A model generated the notes under the pieces. That model searched no databases and was not told where the DNA came from. It saw only the letters and a list, made by a program, of their open reading frames with translations. A stretch of 64,000 bases of DNA. It comes from Spisula solida (taxonomy: Eukaryota; Mollusca; Bivalvia; Venerida; Mactridae). The position numbers were made by a program, and so were the translations under genes. Positions 39,701 to 53,300 of the stretch are shown here, piece by piece. Location of the stretch: the NCBI GenBank assembly GCA_947247005.1, contig OX365947.1, positions 6,739,030-6,803,029 of the forward strand, written 5' to 3'. The stretch's first letter is position 1. Each line of letters begins with the position of its first letter.

Positions 39701-42700
39701 GGTACATTATATTTTCCCAATGTATGTGTTTGATACTATTTAAGTGGAGTTATGGCCCTTGAATTATAGATACATTCTCTAAATGCATGTTATTTAGGGG
39801 TACAATTGATTTTTCAAGCATGACAGAAAATATTCAAGAGAATCTTGTGTAATCTTTTGATAACCATACTGTACCCAGAATATGTAATAATCGTATTAAA
39901 TGTAGTAATCGTATTAAATATTTATTTCGAGCATGTTATGCATCTTTGAATCCTGGTTCCGATTTGGGAAGGGGGCTGTGTTTGCTTGTGAGAATCTATG
40001 CTCATTTTTGGAAGGGGTATTCATATGAATGATTTGTTTATTCATTTTTTTTTCATTCATAATTTTCAAGAATTCAAAATGATCGCAAACTCTCTCACTT
40101 TGTGAAAGATAGCACTTAATAAGACAGTGAAAATGAGTATAGTCTGTTTACTATGGGGATGGTTCTATTTATCTACATATAACTGTACATGTATACTGAC
40201 CCCTTATATATCTATATGTTGTATATAATAAACAGGGGTGTCAATTTTCCGGATTTATCCGGAATTCCGGATTTGTCTATCCTTGAAGAGCTATGCTTTC
40301 TGACCAAAATAAAAGTTATTTGATGAAAATATCTCAAGAAATGGCAAAGTTATGGCCATTTTTATCTGCTCTGAAGGATTTTCTTCAATAAAAAGTTTAA
40401 AAAACTGAGTTATGTATAGTTGACGACCTCTAGTTTGTCAAAATGGTCAGCTGCATATCATTTTCAGGATTTTTAATTTGGCTCTGTTGACACCCCTGAA
40501 TAAATAACAATTGGTGTATTAATCTGCCATAATTAATACTTATATTATTTTAGTGTGTAGACTGTATTTTAACAATTACTTTAGATCATTGGTAGTGTAA
40601 AGTTAATTTATTATTGTTAATTTTACATAATTATATATTATTCATGTTAAATGAAACAGAATTGAACAAAAGACTTGTACATTTAAAAACAAGTTATAAT
40701 TCTGTCAGCATTATGAAGGTCAAAACTGTTTGTTTGGAAATTTCAGGGGCCATTAAAGGGTCTATCAATACAGGGACAAACAAAACCCCTGTAATTATGT
40801 TCCAGGATGCCATGTGTAATAACTAAATAAGGGCACATAATTTGGAACAAACTAGTCCTCTGTGTCCTAAGTCCTCTGTGTCCTAAGTCATTTGTGTCCT
40901 AAGTCCTCTGTGTCCTAAGTCCTCTGTGTCCTAAGTCATTGTGTCCTAAGTCATTTGTGTCCTAAGTCTACTGTGTCCTAAGTCCTCTGCATTATCTCAG
41001 AATGTTTTCTTGTATATGAATTGATAATGTAAGTATAGAAAATTTAATTAATTATAAAAAATATGTTACATTCTAATGCTCATGTATTAATTTTGTCATA
41101 TTTTATTGATTTATCTCGTTTTGTTTTGTTATATACATGTAGAGAGCATATTCTTGTTTTATTTTATACATGTAGAGACCATATTCTTACGATGGTGTCG
41201 CCAAGGTATATTTTTTCTGTGAATTGTTTAGATAGATTTTTGAAGGGTGTGTCTAATGGTGAATGTGTGTGAACAAATGAATACTAAGTGTAATACAATT
41301 ATTGATGTAGGATGTTGTTGTCTGAATCAGTTTAAACATCTTCTTGGCAATATCGCTTCTAGACTGATGTCTCTGACGCTCCCAGGGGCGTGAACCTCAT
41401 GTTTACATTGCACGTATTTCCACAAACATCCCTCAAGTGGCTGATTAGTTAATGCATTGAGATTCTGGGAGTGTAAGGTCAAAGGTTTGAATTCCTGTCC
41501 TAACGTTCTAATACATCTCATTGGTGCACTGTCATCTTAATTGCTAAATATCCAAGGGTAGTATTCAATATTGGTCTGATTTAATTGGAGAATAAGGATA
41601 GCCAATCATATCACCTGTAACTGACCAAGAGTTTAATATAGTGTGATCTGATTGGTTGTAATTATCCTTAAGTCGAGAAAGATCAATACTGAATACCACC
41701 CCAGGGCTATTTTACATAAAAGGGAGATAATTATGTTCTTGTGCTTGTTAAATAAACCTAGTTCCTTGTTCTAAATGCCCCGATGCTGAGCATAGCCTTT
41801 ATTTGCCAGTCAATTTTCTGCTGAAAAATGGCAGGCATATGAGTGCCTCCACCCGTATTTGAACCTGGGTCGCCAGATTAGACGACAAGTGCGCTAACCA
41901 CTGAGCGATGGAGTCACACTCAATAATCTTTATATTGGTTGGCAACACTGTGTTCAATGACTGATGTTTGTGGATATAAATGTTTGTTCTAACTGGCAGT
42001 CATGTGGACAAACATTGCCAATTAGATTATGTCAGGTTTATTCTAACTGGCAGTCATGTGGACAAACATTGCCAATTATATTATGTCAGGTTTATGGCAG
42101 ACAGTGCTGCCAGTAATATATTTCATAGAAGTGTCTATGGTTGAATTTTACATGTGTGTGTTGGTGATGGTGTGCCGTACCTTAGTGGATGCCATCAGAA
42201 ATGAGGTGTTTCCAGTGAATAATATGAGTTGTGGAACCTGTTTTACAGTCAACTAAATATAATAAGTACAATGCATAGTATATTATATAAGATTCAAGTA
42301 CCGTAATATTTTTAAAAGAAACATGCCCAAATGAATTTTTCTATACCTTTTGCAACTATACTTTTATTATGCCACATAAATATTAATGTTTTTATAAAGA
42401 AATAAATTGAAAGGATAAAAAGGACATACTTTTTGGTAGATATAGAGACTAAGTTCACAAGGTATGAATCCGATACACTGCTTGTCAGTTCGGTGAGAGA
42501 ATTGTTCTGTTTTCATATGGCTCTGACGGAACTGAAAACCAATGTAACACTCGGGATACATGAAATCTGAGTTCCGTCCTAGCCTTACATCTTTTTTCAG
42601 TTCCATCAGAGCCATATGAAAATAGAACAATTTTCTCACGGAACTGAGAAGCGGTGTAACGGGATTCATACCGTGGTTCAAAGCTGTGAGAGTTAATGTT

Positions 42701-44265
42701 TGAATGAATGACAGTATATTACCTATTTTAGGATAAGATGAAACGTTACATGAGTATATTACCTATTTTAGGATAAGATGAAACGTTACATGAGTATATT
42801 ACCTATTTTAGGATAAGATGAAACGTTACATGAGTATATTACCTATTTTAGGATAAGATGAAACGTTACATGAGTATATTACCTATTTTAGGATAAGATG
42901 GAACGTTACATGAGTATATTACCTATTTTAGGATAAGATGAAACGTTACATGAGTATATTACCTATTTTAGGATAAGATGGAACATTACATGAGTATATT
43001 ACCTATTTTAGGATAAGATGGAACGTTACATGAGTATATTACCTATTTTAGGATAAGATGGAACGTTACATGAGTATATTACCTATTTTAGGATAAGATG
43101 GAACGTTACATGAGTATATTACCTATTTTAGGATAAGATGGAACGTTACATGAGTATATTACCTATTTTAGGATAAGATGGAACGTTACATGAGTATATT
43201 ACCTATTTTAGGATAAGATGGAACGTTACATGATGGAATTACAGGTGCACGAGAATGTACCGGTTACACCCAATATGAACCGGTCCACACGGGTATGCTC
43301 CAGACTCTACCTACATCAGTGGCTGCAAAGATTTCCTTTCCTTTAAAATTCTGTTTATTTAATTTCTCTTATTTTCTTATCATGCTACCCTTTGAAAGAA
43401 TTAGGGGTATATATATTGCCTTGCACATGTTAGTCGGTCAGTTTGTACTAGGTAGTATAAACCATGTCCGATGGATAACTTGGGAGACAACTTGAACCTT
43501 AGGGTTCCAAAGCTTGATAGTGAGCTTGGTCTGCACCCGCAAATTGATACTGAGGTCATCAGAAGTTCAAAGGTCAAATCATTTTGACCTTGAACATGCC
43601 ATAGGAAGCTTAGTCTGGACCTGCAGATGACCCAAATTGATACTGAGGTCACTAGAAGTTCAAAGGTTAAGTCAAATCACTTTGACCTTAAACATGTCAT
43701 AGGGAGCTTGGTCTGGGCCTGCAGATGACCCAAACTGATTCTAAGGTCTTCAGTAGTTCTACTAGTTCAAAGGTCAATTGAATCACTTGGATCTTGAACA
43801 TGCCAGTAAATAACTTGGACGCTGCCAGTATGAGTGCATACATGTTTCACCAACATCTCCCTATTATTTACAATATTTTACTTCTCCAATAAGTTCTTAT
43901 TTGAGTTTTCTGTGTCTCTAAAACTGTCTGTAAATTTATGTTTATACCTTTATGTGCCAATTTGTTTAACAATTTTTGTTAATATTATGTTTGAATTATT
44001 GATGGGGATGGAATCTAATTGCACCATTGGTAAGGTAGTCAGCCCAGTTGAGCATGATTGCCCAATTTGTATTATCATATTTGTTATTTCTCCTTGCACT
44101 GCTAGTTTGGTTTCAAGTGTAATAATACATGCCAGATGTGGTCACATGATTGCTGAAAAAAGTAGTCCATTAAAAGTAGTTCATGAAAATAGAACCCATT
44201 GTTTGAAATACATGTAGAATTGTGCATGAACACAAAAACACAAGTCACTGGAAAGTATAGCTCAC

Positions 44266-44297
<32 letters not shown>

Positions 44298-44298
44298 G

Positions 44299-44371
<73 letters not shown>

Positions 44372-47300
44372 GGCCGTATATATAAAAGTATGTATGTTTT
44401 GTTAGCGTATGGTTAATTGTCATGACTTGAATTTTGTCTAATTAACGATGCCTATGTTTATTGTGGTCTTATAATAATCACTCCTGTGTGGGACACCAAA
44501 TATGAGAACACGTGATCACTTCATTTGTCTGTCCATTTGTACTGAAATACATTAGGTTTCTGCTAGCTATATTTGGATGTTAATCTTCGGACATTTCTAA
44601 AGTTTTAAATGTAGAATAAAGTTGAACATTCTTATATTGGCCATTGCCATGAGCGCAGTATAATGGCCTAGCCCTGACTGTTATATGACATGGTGCAACG
44701 ATTGGTTGAAATTGAAACGGTGAGCAATTAAACTGTTGTCCAATTTCATACGCATTTTATATTTGGGTAAATCTAAATGCTGACCAGATTTGGTAAACTT
44801 TAGAGTAAGGCTCCATTCTTAAATATGAACTGTGACATACAAAAAATGCCCTTCACTAAATTGGTAGAATATTATTTGAAAACAGGAAAAACCACTCACT
44901 TGTTTGGCTGTTATGTAAATTTTTTTATATATAAATAGAAAATGGCGGGCCAGGGAGGGCATGAAAATTAGGGTCAGATGGGGATTTAATAATCAAAGAA
45001 TTTACTTTCTTGGCCTTATTATATTTCTTAATTGTCATGCAGAGTATCTAAAATCTTATATGGGAGGGTTATTAAATCACAAAATGAATGTAAGGAAGTA
45101 TTTTTGTATGTAATAGCTCATATAGTTCTCTTGTAACCTCTTTGGATATTTATGATAATTAAACCTTATAATAAGCCAGAGTATATATATATATATATAT
45201 ATACATATTGTACACTTGTTGTATATTAGATTTATATCTGAGGGTAATATACAGTCAATATAGAGGAAATTAACATTAGAAAGCTGTATAATGTTGCCAA
45301 CTAATAAAAAAAATGTATGAGAAAAATATTTTTGTATGTATAATTATAATCACGTAATAGCTGTGCACTTTGCTGTGGTAGACTTGTGTAAAGGGCTTCA
45401 TTATTCAATATATTAATTGTGTTGAATTAAGTCTGATTTTTTGGGGAGGGTGTAGTATACGATATGTAATTTTGTATTCAACTCAATATTGCTGTCTTTA
45501 AAATTCTGGTTTGGTTTATAATTTTAATATAAATACTAATTTGTCAATGCTACTAAGGAGAAATTTCAATGTATTAGTGAATATATATTTCATGCTAATT
45601 TTGTCATTTTGTAAAGGTATTGATATCTTTAAGGTTAAACAATTGTCAATTCTGAAATTGCCAGTAAATCTTTATTATATTTTTTTACAATTTTATGAGA
45701 AATTACTTATCTCAAAATTGGTGTTTGGGTGATGTATTGGTGCGTGTGTGTGTGTGATGTAACGTTATAATAATTGTATGTTGTTTAAGTGACTGGTTTA
45801 CATGTTTTGTATAACTATTGACGATGGACTGGTTTACATATTTTGAATATTAAAAATGGACTGGTTTACATATTTTGAATATTGAAACTGGACTGGTTTA
45901 CATATTTTAAATATTGAAACTGGACTGGTTTACATGTTTTGAATATTGAATATAGACTGGCATACCTGTTTTGATTGTTAAAAATGGACTGGTTAACCTG
46001 TTTTGAATGTTAAAAAGGGACTGGTTTACCTGCTTTGAATATTAGAAATGGACTGGTTTACCTGTTTTGAATATTAGAAATGGACTGATTTATCTGTTAT
46101 GAATACTGAAAATGGACTGATTTGTGAGAGGTTGTGTTTTTCATTGTGATTATAATTCTAAAATGGTAAGAATTGTTCAATATGAAAGAAAGTTGTTGCC
46201 CTTGGACTGTAAAACAAAGTGGTATTTCAGAGTTTTTGCCCTTGGACTGAAACAAAGTGGTATTTCAGAGTTTTTGCCCTTGGACTGTAAAACAAAATGG
46301 TATTTCAGAGTTAGTGCCCTTGGACTGTGAAACAGAATGGTATTTCAGAGTTAGTGCCCTTGGACTGTGGGACAAAGTGGTATTTCAGAGTTAGTGCCCT
46401 TGAAATGTGAAACAAAGTGGTATATTTAATTGCCTTTAATGATAGCTCTAGTTAAGGTTTCGTATTTGACTATAAGTATGAGTTCAGTTGTCAAAGGTGC
46501 TCTCAATGCTGAGACTTGGATCAGTCCTGAGTCTGGTTGTAATTATTCCCTTACCGGTTTTTGACCGGAGGGGACTATAGGTTTGCCCTCCGTCCTTCTG
46601 TCGGTACTCACCCACATGTAGTTGTGGGGTGTGGAGCAATAGGCTTTATTTAGATTCTATCCATTCCGTTGCTTACGGGGTGCAAAATGTTGCTTATGGG
46701 GTTTTACAAACAAAAGTTTGAACAATAGAAAACCCCACAATGTCAAGTCAGTGAGAACGTCCGTCCGTCCAAAAATCTGGATCCTGACATAACTGAAACA
46801 GTTGCCAAGCAAGGTTTATGAAACTTGGTATGTGGATAGGGGACAATAAGGGGATTATACACGTCTAAATTTTGATTCTGACAAAATTGTGGTTGCTATG
46901 GCAACAGAAACATTGAAAATGGCTTCAAACCAGTAGGGGACTTCTGTATTGCTTGCAATTCTTAATGACTTAATGTTTTATTTAACTTGTTCAACATTCC
47001 ACCCATGTAAAGAGACCAAAACACTTTGACTATGTTTATGAGTGTTGACAATGTATTACCTTGTATATAATATAGTATAGTAGTATGGATGTAGTTTATC
47101 CCATGTACCTGTACCGACACATGTATCATGTGAAATGTTAAAAGCCTTACTTTATCCATGTAGTAGAATGCTGTTGGATTCATATTGTGTGTGTTATATT
47201 GTAGCATTTTCTACCCGTAGGCTGTCATTGATTGGACATGTCATTCCCAGTCTGGCCCCAAATCTCTTAAAATGTACCTCACTCTAAAATCTATCTCTGC

Positions 47301-50300
47301 GCCGCTGAAATATATCCATTGTGATTATTTCTATGCCTGTCAAAAAGACCTAACTCAAAGTTTTTATCAAGAAGTTTTCAGCAAACTTTCAAGAGCTCCG
47401 ATTTATGATTTGTCTCAGACTTTGAGTTCTGAGTTAAATCTCATCATTTGGAGCAGTTTTGAGATGTTCTCAAAGTTTGGGGCCTGGAAATCCTGCAAAA
47501 ACTTTATTCATATTCATGTATTAACTTTGTTACAATTTATACTTATATTTATAATGATAACATGCAATAATATCAAAGATACAAATCTTATATTGTATGT
47601 ATGTATGGTATTGATGTTTTCTTTCTAACTTGCTTCAAAACCAATTTTTATTGGAGCCTGCTAGTTTTAGAAATAGTGGACTTGTTAATAGAATTTTATA
47701 TTTTACGTACAAACCAACATGATAGACCTATTGTCAATTACATAATGAGTACGGTAGTGCTATGGCATGTTGCCTCCAAAGCCGTGTAGGTAGATCTATT
47801 ACTGTAAAATCATTAATTTTCGCGGGTATCAAATTTTGCGGAATATGGTAAAATGGTAATTTTGATGATTTTTCTTAAACTTGTGGACTTTAAATATTGA
47901 AAAAAAAAATTTGTAGCGTATTTTTGACGAATTAGTGAAAATTAATCCATGAAATTAGTGAAAATTAATCCACCGCAAAATTAATAATTCTACAGTATAC
48001 AGATATATGTTTATTATTATATTATATTGTTTTTCCTTGCATCTGATTCAGTCAATGACAGTGATACGTGCATATATATAGTGTATGAGTTGAACGCTTT
48101 CAGTATACCAATTACTAACACTACTGACAACGAATGTCTTTGCAGGACTCTAAACAGGACCCTAAAGAACTTCCAACACCAACGAGTACCCCGACCCAGA
48201 GTCGCAAAAATCGACGACGATCAAACCTATTCAATGTAAGATAAGTGAACAAATACTTCGTCCCTTCTCTCATCTCTCATTCTCACCATGTTTGTTGTCA
48301 GTGTCAAGGTTTTCATGTAGGATGTTGTCAACGTTAACTCTTCGTCTTTCCTGTAACCAGGGGTCCTACATTTCCGGAATAATCCGGATTTTATACACTA
48401 GAAAGAATCAACTTTTCATCATGTTTGTTGTCAGTGTCAAGGTTTTCATGTAGGATGTTGTCAATGTTAATGTTAATTCTTCGTCTTGCCTGTAACCAGG
48501 GGTCTTACAATTCCGGAATAATTCGTATTTGCTACACACTAGAAAGAATAAACTTTCTTGCAGAAAATAAAAGTTTTTGGTGAAAACATTCAAAGAAATG
48601 ACAAAGTCATGGATGGTCATTTGAAATATTAACAGTTTGAACTGAGTTTTGGTGTGGGGGTGTGTGCTAATGACACTCGAAACAGGCTCGCGACTCATTT
48701 TCAGGATTGGGCATTGTGCCTCAGTATGACCTCTGTGTAACATTATTCACTGAACATTCACAATTTCCTGACAGCTTTAAGCCTCGTACCCATCTCACCA
48801 AATTTCTTAAAAATATTTCTTCGATGTAGCATTGAACTCACAGGCTTTGTATTTTCGGTAAAATTTAATGCAGCTTGCATTTATACATGAAATCTTAGTA
48901 TATAAAGATAACCTTTGCATTTTTTTTCTGCCAATACTATGTCTGAAGGTGGCGTCTGCTATTTATGTAGCTTTTCATACTTCTGTTTGCAATTTTCACT
49001 TTTTGCATTCTTTCATAGAAATATATCTGTCTGCTTCATGAAAGTTGCTTCTCAAGTTTGGTATATAGAAATATATCTGTCCGTCTGCTTTATGAAAGTT
49101 TCATCTCAAGTTTGATATATAGAAATATATCTGTCCGTCTGCTTTATGAAAGTTTCATCTCAAGTTTGATATATAGAAATATATCTGTCCGTCTGCTTTA
49201 TGAAAGTTTCTTCTCAAGTTTGATATATAGAAATATATCTGTCCGTCTGCTTTATGAAAGTTTCTTCTTAAGTTAGGTATATTGTCCTGTGTAAATAGTA
49301 TCAAATCTGCCAAAAACTATAAAAATCTCAAGGACAAAATTTACACTTCCTATTAACTTGGTTACTGTTGTTGTTGTTGTCTTGATTGGTGTTGGATTTC
49401 AAAATAACAACTATTAATCCATGTTAAAATACCCAGCCACAGTATATAATATGACCTATTGTTGTTGCATTTTACTAAGATGTTATTTTTTCACCTCCAT
49501 GTATTCGAAAGTTCTGCATTGTGACATATAGTGTAATTGTATGAAGTTGTTGGGTATCAAATTTATGACACATTTCATTGCCTTGTGCTTACATCTTCAT
49601 CATATATTTTTGACACCAAAATTGAGGTCGTGCCCCTCATATTCACAGTAATCTGATGATTGCTGTTAGACATTTTGTCCAATTCCGCTTCAAATTTGGG
49701 AACATTTTGACTCAATCGGCTTCCAATTTCGGAACATTTGTCCCGATGGCTTCAAATTTGGGAACATTTTGTCCCAATCAGTTTCAAATTTGGATACATT
49801 TTGTCCCAATTGGCTTCAAATTTGGGAACATTTTGAACCCAATCAGTTTCAAATTTGGGAACATTTTGTCCCAATTGGCTCAAATTTGGGAACATTTTGT
49901 CCCAATTGGCGTCAAATTTGAGTAGACTGTGTGTCAATAATAGTAGTGTGTCGCCATTCAGTTTTATCCCTGCCTAATTGGCCAATGACGTCCAGTGTAG
50001 AACAGCAGTATAACTATAGATAAATTTTATATTTTGTGAATGAACATTTGTTATCGCATGTACTTTACTTATTTCTCACTATGTGTAAAGCAGAGCTTTC
50101 ATACTATTGTCCTTGCTGCATGTTCTTTGCCGTCTTTTGTTTGATATGTATTAACTTTGTTTAATTGATGCATCATGTACAATTTGCTGCCATATCATTC
50201 AGTGGATGCCTGTGCGTTTGATGTAAAGTATACTGAATAATCTAGGTGAAATTCCATCCCTTTGGTGCAACAAGTTTGTATCAACCAGTAGGGTGAAACT

Positions 50301-53300
50301 GTGGATGAGTGTTTGATTCTTTAAATGTCACTCCTGGAATTCCCAAAACAGCCTAGCTGCTGTTGATTTAACAAAACATTTTGCAACACTTTGGGTTAAG
50401 CAATTGAATGGTAGCGCGTATAAATAAAGAAACAAGTCGAGTATACAAGTCGAGTATGGCTTCTGTGATCCATCAAGTAGGGAAGTTATATGGTATTAAT
50501 AGTATATCTATATGTCAAACTGTCATCTGTGTCTGCAGGGCTTTACAGTATGAATGCTATGAACATGATGTGATTCTGTAATGTTATGTTTGAAGCTAGT
50601 TTAACCCTTTACTCCATGCTTACCTATTCCAATCATCTTAAGTATCCTGTATCCTTAAAAAATATGGAGAAGTCAGTGTGGACATACAACATGGTATGTG
50701 ACATAATGTTTGGCTAAACCAAACATCCACGATACTCAAGCCCAGAATGAGTACTATCCATGCCACTTGATAGTTTTCTACAAAAGGTCACAGTTTTTGC
50801 CAGAAACGGACTCAACTGCTATCCACACTGGACATTGTTCTGACGATCTCCGACTAGATTATTGGAAAATGATTGGTTATTGATTACAAGTTATAATACA
50901 GATGGGTTTGCAAAGGTGGAAGCATGGAATAAAGGGTTCATGGAATGTGTGTTGTCATCCTTGCTATTATTCCTCATTATGAGTGCAGCTTGTAATAACT
51001 CGATGCCATTTATTTTCCAAACAAGATTGCGCGAAAAAAACCCAATGCATTTACACTGTAAAATACATCCCCAAACGGTGAAAATGGATTGGAATGTAAA
51101 TGTTTATGCCAAGGCATCTACTGGTCCGTCTGTCCGTTTGTCCTTCCCATTGAAAATGTACACCAAAACTTTAAAGTTCTTGAAACTCAAATATTTTCAA
51201 AGTCCATCAAGGCATTGCTTTCAAACTTGGCATACTTGTTTACCACCATAAACACCTTACATTGTAAATGCCGTGTAACTCTATCCAACATTTCAACAGA
51301 ATTCTTGCCCCTGATGGACTTAGCTACTTATTATGGACAAAGCTTCCACTGGGGCATAAGCATTTATTGAATGCAATCTTGTTTGTTCTTAACTTTGAGT
51401 TCAGGAGCCTGTTGCTTAACCAAACCGCTACCGAGCGCTCTATAGCGCAATGGTAGGAAACGACTTGCTTCAAAAAAGTGCTACATAGCGGACGAAGCAA
51501 AATATTCATATGCTACTGGTGAGCGCTCATGGCTAGCAGACCATTGTGCAGCAAAGCGCTACCAAAGTGGTCCTTTGCATAAGGAAGCATAAGTATGCTA
51601 TCGAGCATGTTGTTGCATAGACATATTAAAGCGCTTCCAAAAGGTGCACGGTAGCGCCTTAGTTAGGCAACGGGCTCCAGGTGATCGTAAAGTGAGGTCA
51701 TGGCAATCTTGTTTGGCAATAAATAAATTTGTGTAAATGGTTGTTTTTTGATTGGCTTATATGTATGTTTTACCATTTCTATTAAAGCCATATAGATACC
51801 AGTCTCATCCAATACAGCTTAGCGTCTTCTCACCAAAAGTAAGCTCCCCTGATTTTGCACCAAGGGACATTACTCTGTTCTGCAAGACAAAAAAACAATA
51901 AAAGGATATAGTTTACAAATTATTCTGTAGTAAAATTATTGTTTCTTTTTATAGGTAAGAAGAAGCATATAGTAAACATATTGCAGTTCTCTGCTAATTA
52001 GCTTTTCAATGTTATAGATTTCATATTATGAATATTTTAAAGTTATTTATTTTCGAACCTGGTGAATTTGAATTATAAACTTGGTTCGGACTATATGTAT
52101 GTGTGTCTATGTGTCATTAACATTATGCTCAAATTACCATGGAAACCCAACGACAGAATTCAATGTCTGACTAAACTTCATTAAGTCTAAAATATTAACT
52201 TTGATTCAACTATACACTGGTAAAAACCCATATTTTGATGATTTCCAGATAACATAAAATTACTGCCTAATTAATATATAAGTATTGTGTAATTTACAAA
52301 GTTTGTCATGTAGAACAGATAGTGTCCGTGTGATATTTTTACGGGGATATTTTGGTAGATGGTTTCTCATAGAAAGTTGTGCGACTTTGGTGACTGTTTT
52401 CATCACATTGTGTGTTTGTTGGTTTGCAGTTTGTCTGTAGTTAGTCTGTGCGTTAACTGTTCCTATTCCTGTTAGTTATCTTATTTATTTCAGTGAACAC
52501 TTTTTCTCTAGGTTTTGGCTTTGTGGTGTGTTAGTTATTTTCTGAAAATAAAACAAGACATAGTCCATCTTATTTTCCAATCAAATTAACCTGTAGTCCT
52601 TTATATATGCATATATACAGAGATTGATGTATACAATTAAGATTGAATCATACAAATAATAGTACATGTATAAGATAAAATAAGCATTGTCTTCATTCAG
52701 TATACTGTTCGCATGTGAACAAACTTGTACTAACATAACATAACAAAGTTCCTTTGTATATTTCATACTGTATATTCATTTCTTGTTGGATTGTTTTAAT
52801 TGGCTATACAATTATAACATTACTTTTCTAACCATAATACAGAAGACTTACAAGTTTCCTATTGGTTACTGATTTGTTATCTTCTCTCCTATTGGCCAAT
52901 GTTATAACCAATAACATAATCTCTTTCTTCCTATTGGTCGCTGACTTGTTATCTTTTCTTCTATTGGTCAATATGATAAACTGCAATAGCATAACCAGTC
53001 TCCTATTAATCAATTTCTTACCATATTTTCTCATTGTGCACATTTTATTGTCACCTCTCGATTGGATTGAATTGGGGTAATGCACGATGTCTTCTCTTGT
53101 ATCTATTAGTTATTGTGTACAGTTATTGTATCATTTGTCACTAACTTTACACTGGTTAAATGGAGCCTTAGATATTCAAATAGAAAAAATAAACCAATGG
53201 CTAACACTGTTCATTGAATTTGTATCCAACTTTATCGTAACTATAATGTGAATGAAATATTTATATTGTTTCGTATAGTTTTAGCTAGATGGGTGAAAGT

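Larger units (their letters stand above)
31805..48145. other. 16-kb interval between g1 and g4, containing g3 and possible g2
   Basis: Intron sequence around the alternative exons. Repeats are listed separately. Stretches with nothing recognisable are 31850-32800, 34520-35030, 35530-36340, 38260-39530, 39830-40230, 43815-44265 and 46955-47800, apart from very AT-rich DNA at 34700-34960. Confidence 0.75.

Noticed and set aside
42712..43232. CRISPR-like array of 40-bp units
   Set aside because: The units are contiguous with no unique spacers, and the context is a eukaryotic intron.
49058..49276. Frame with [18 protein letters not shown] repeats
   Set aside because: 54-bp tandem repeat with an in-frame period.
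51802..51837. Possible 36-nt exon ([12 protein letters not shown]) before GTAAGC
   Set aside because: The acceptor lacks a pyrimidine tract and the peptide has no counterpart in AGAPs.
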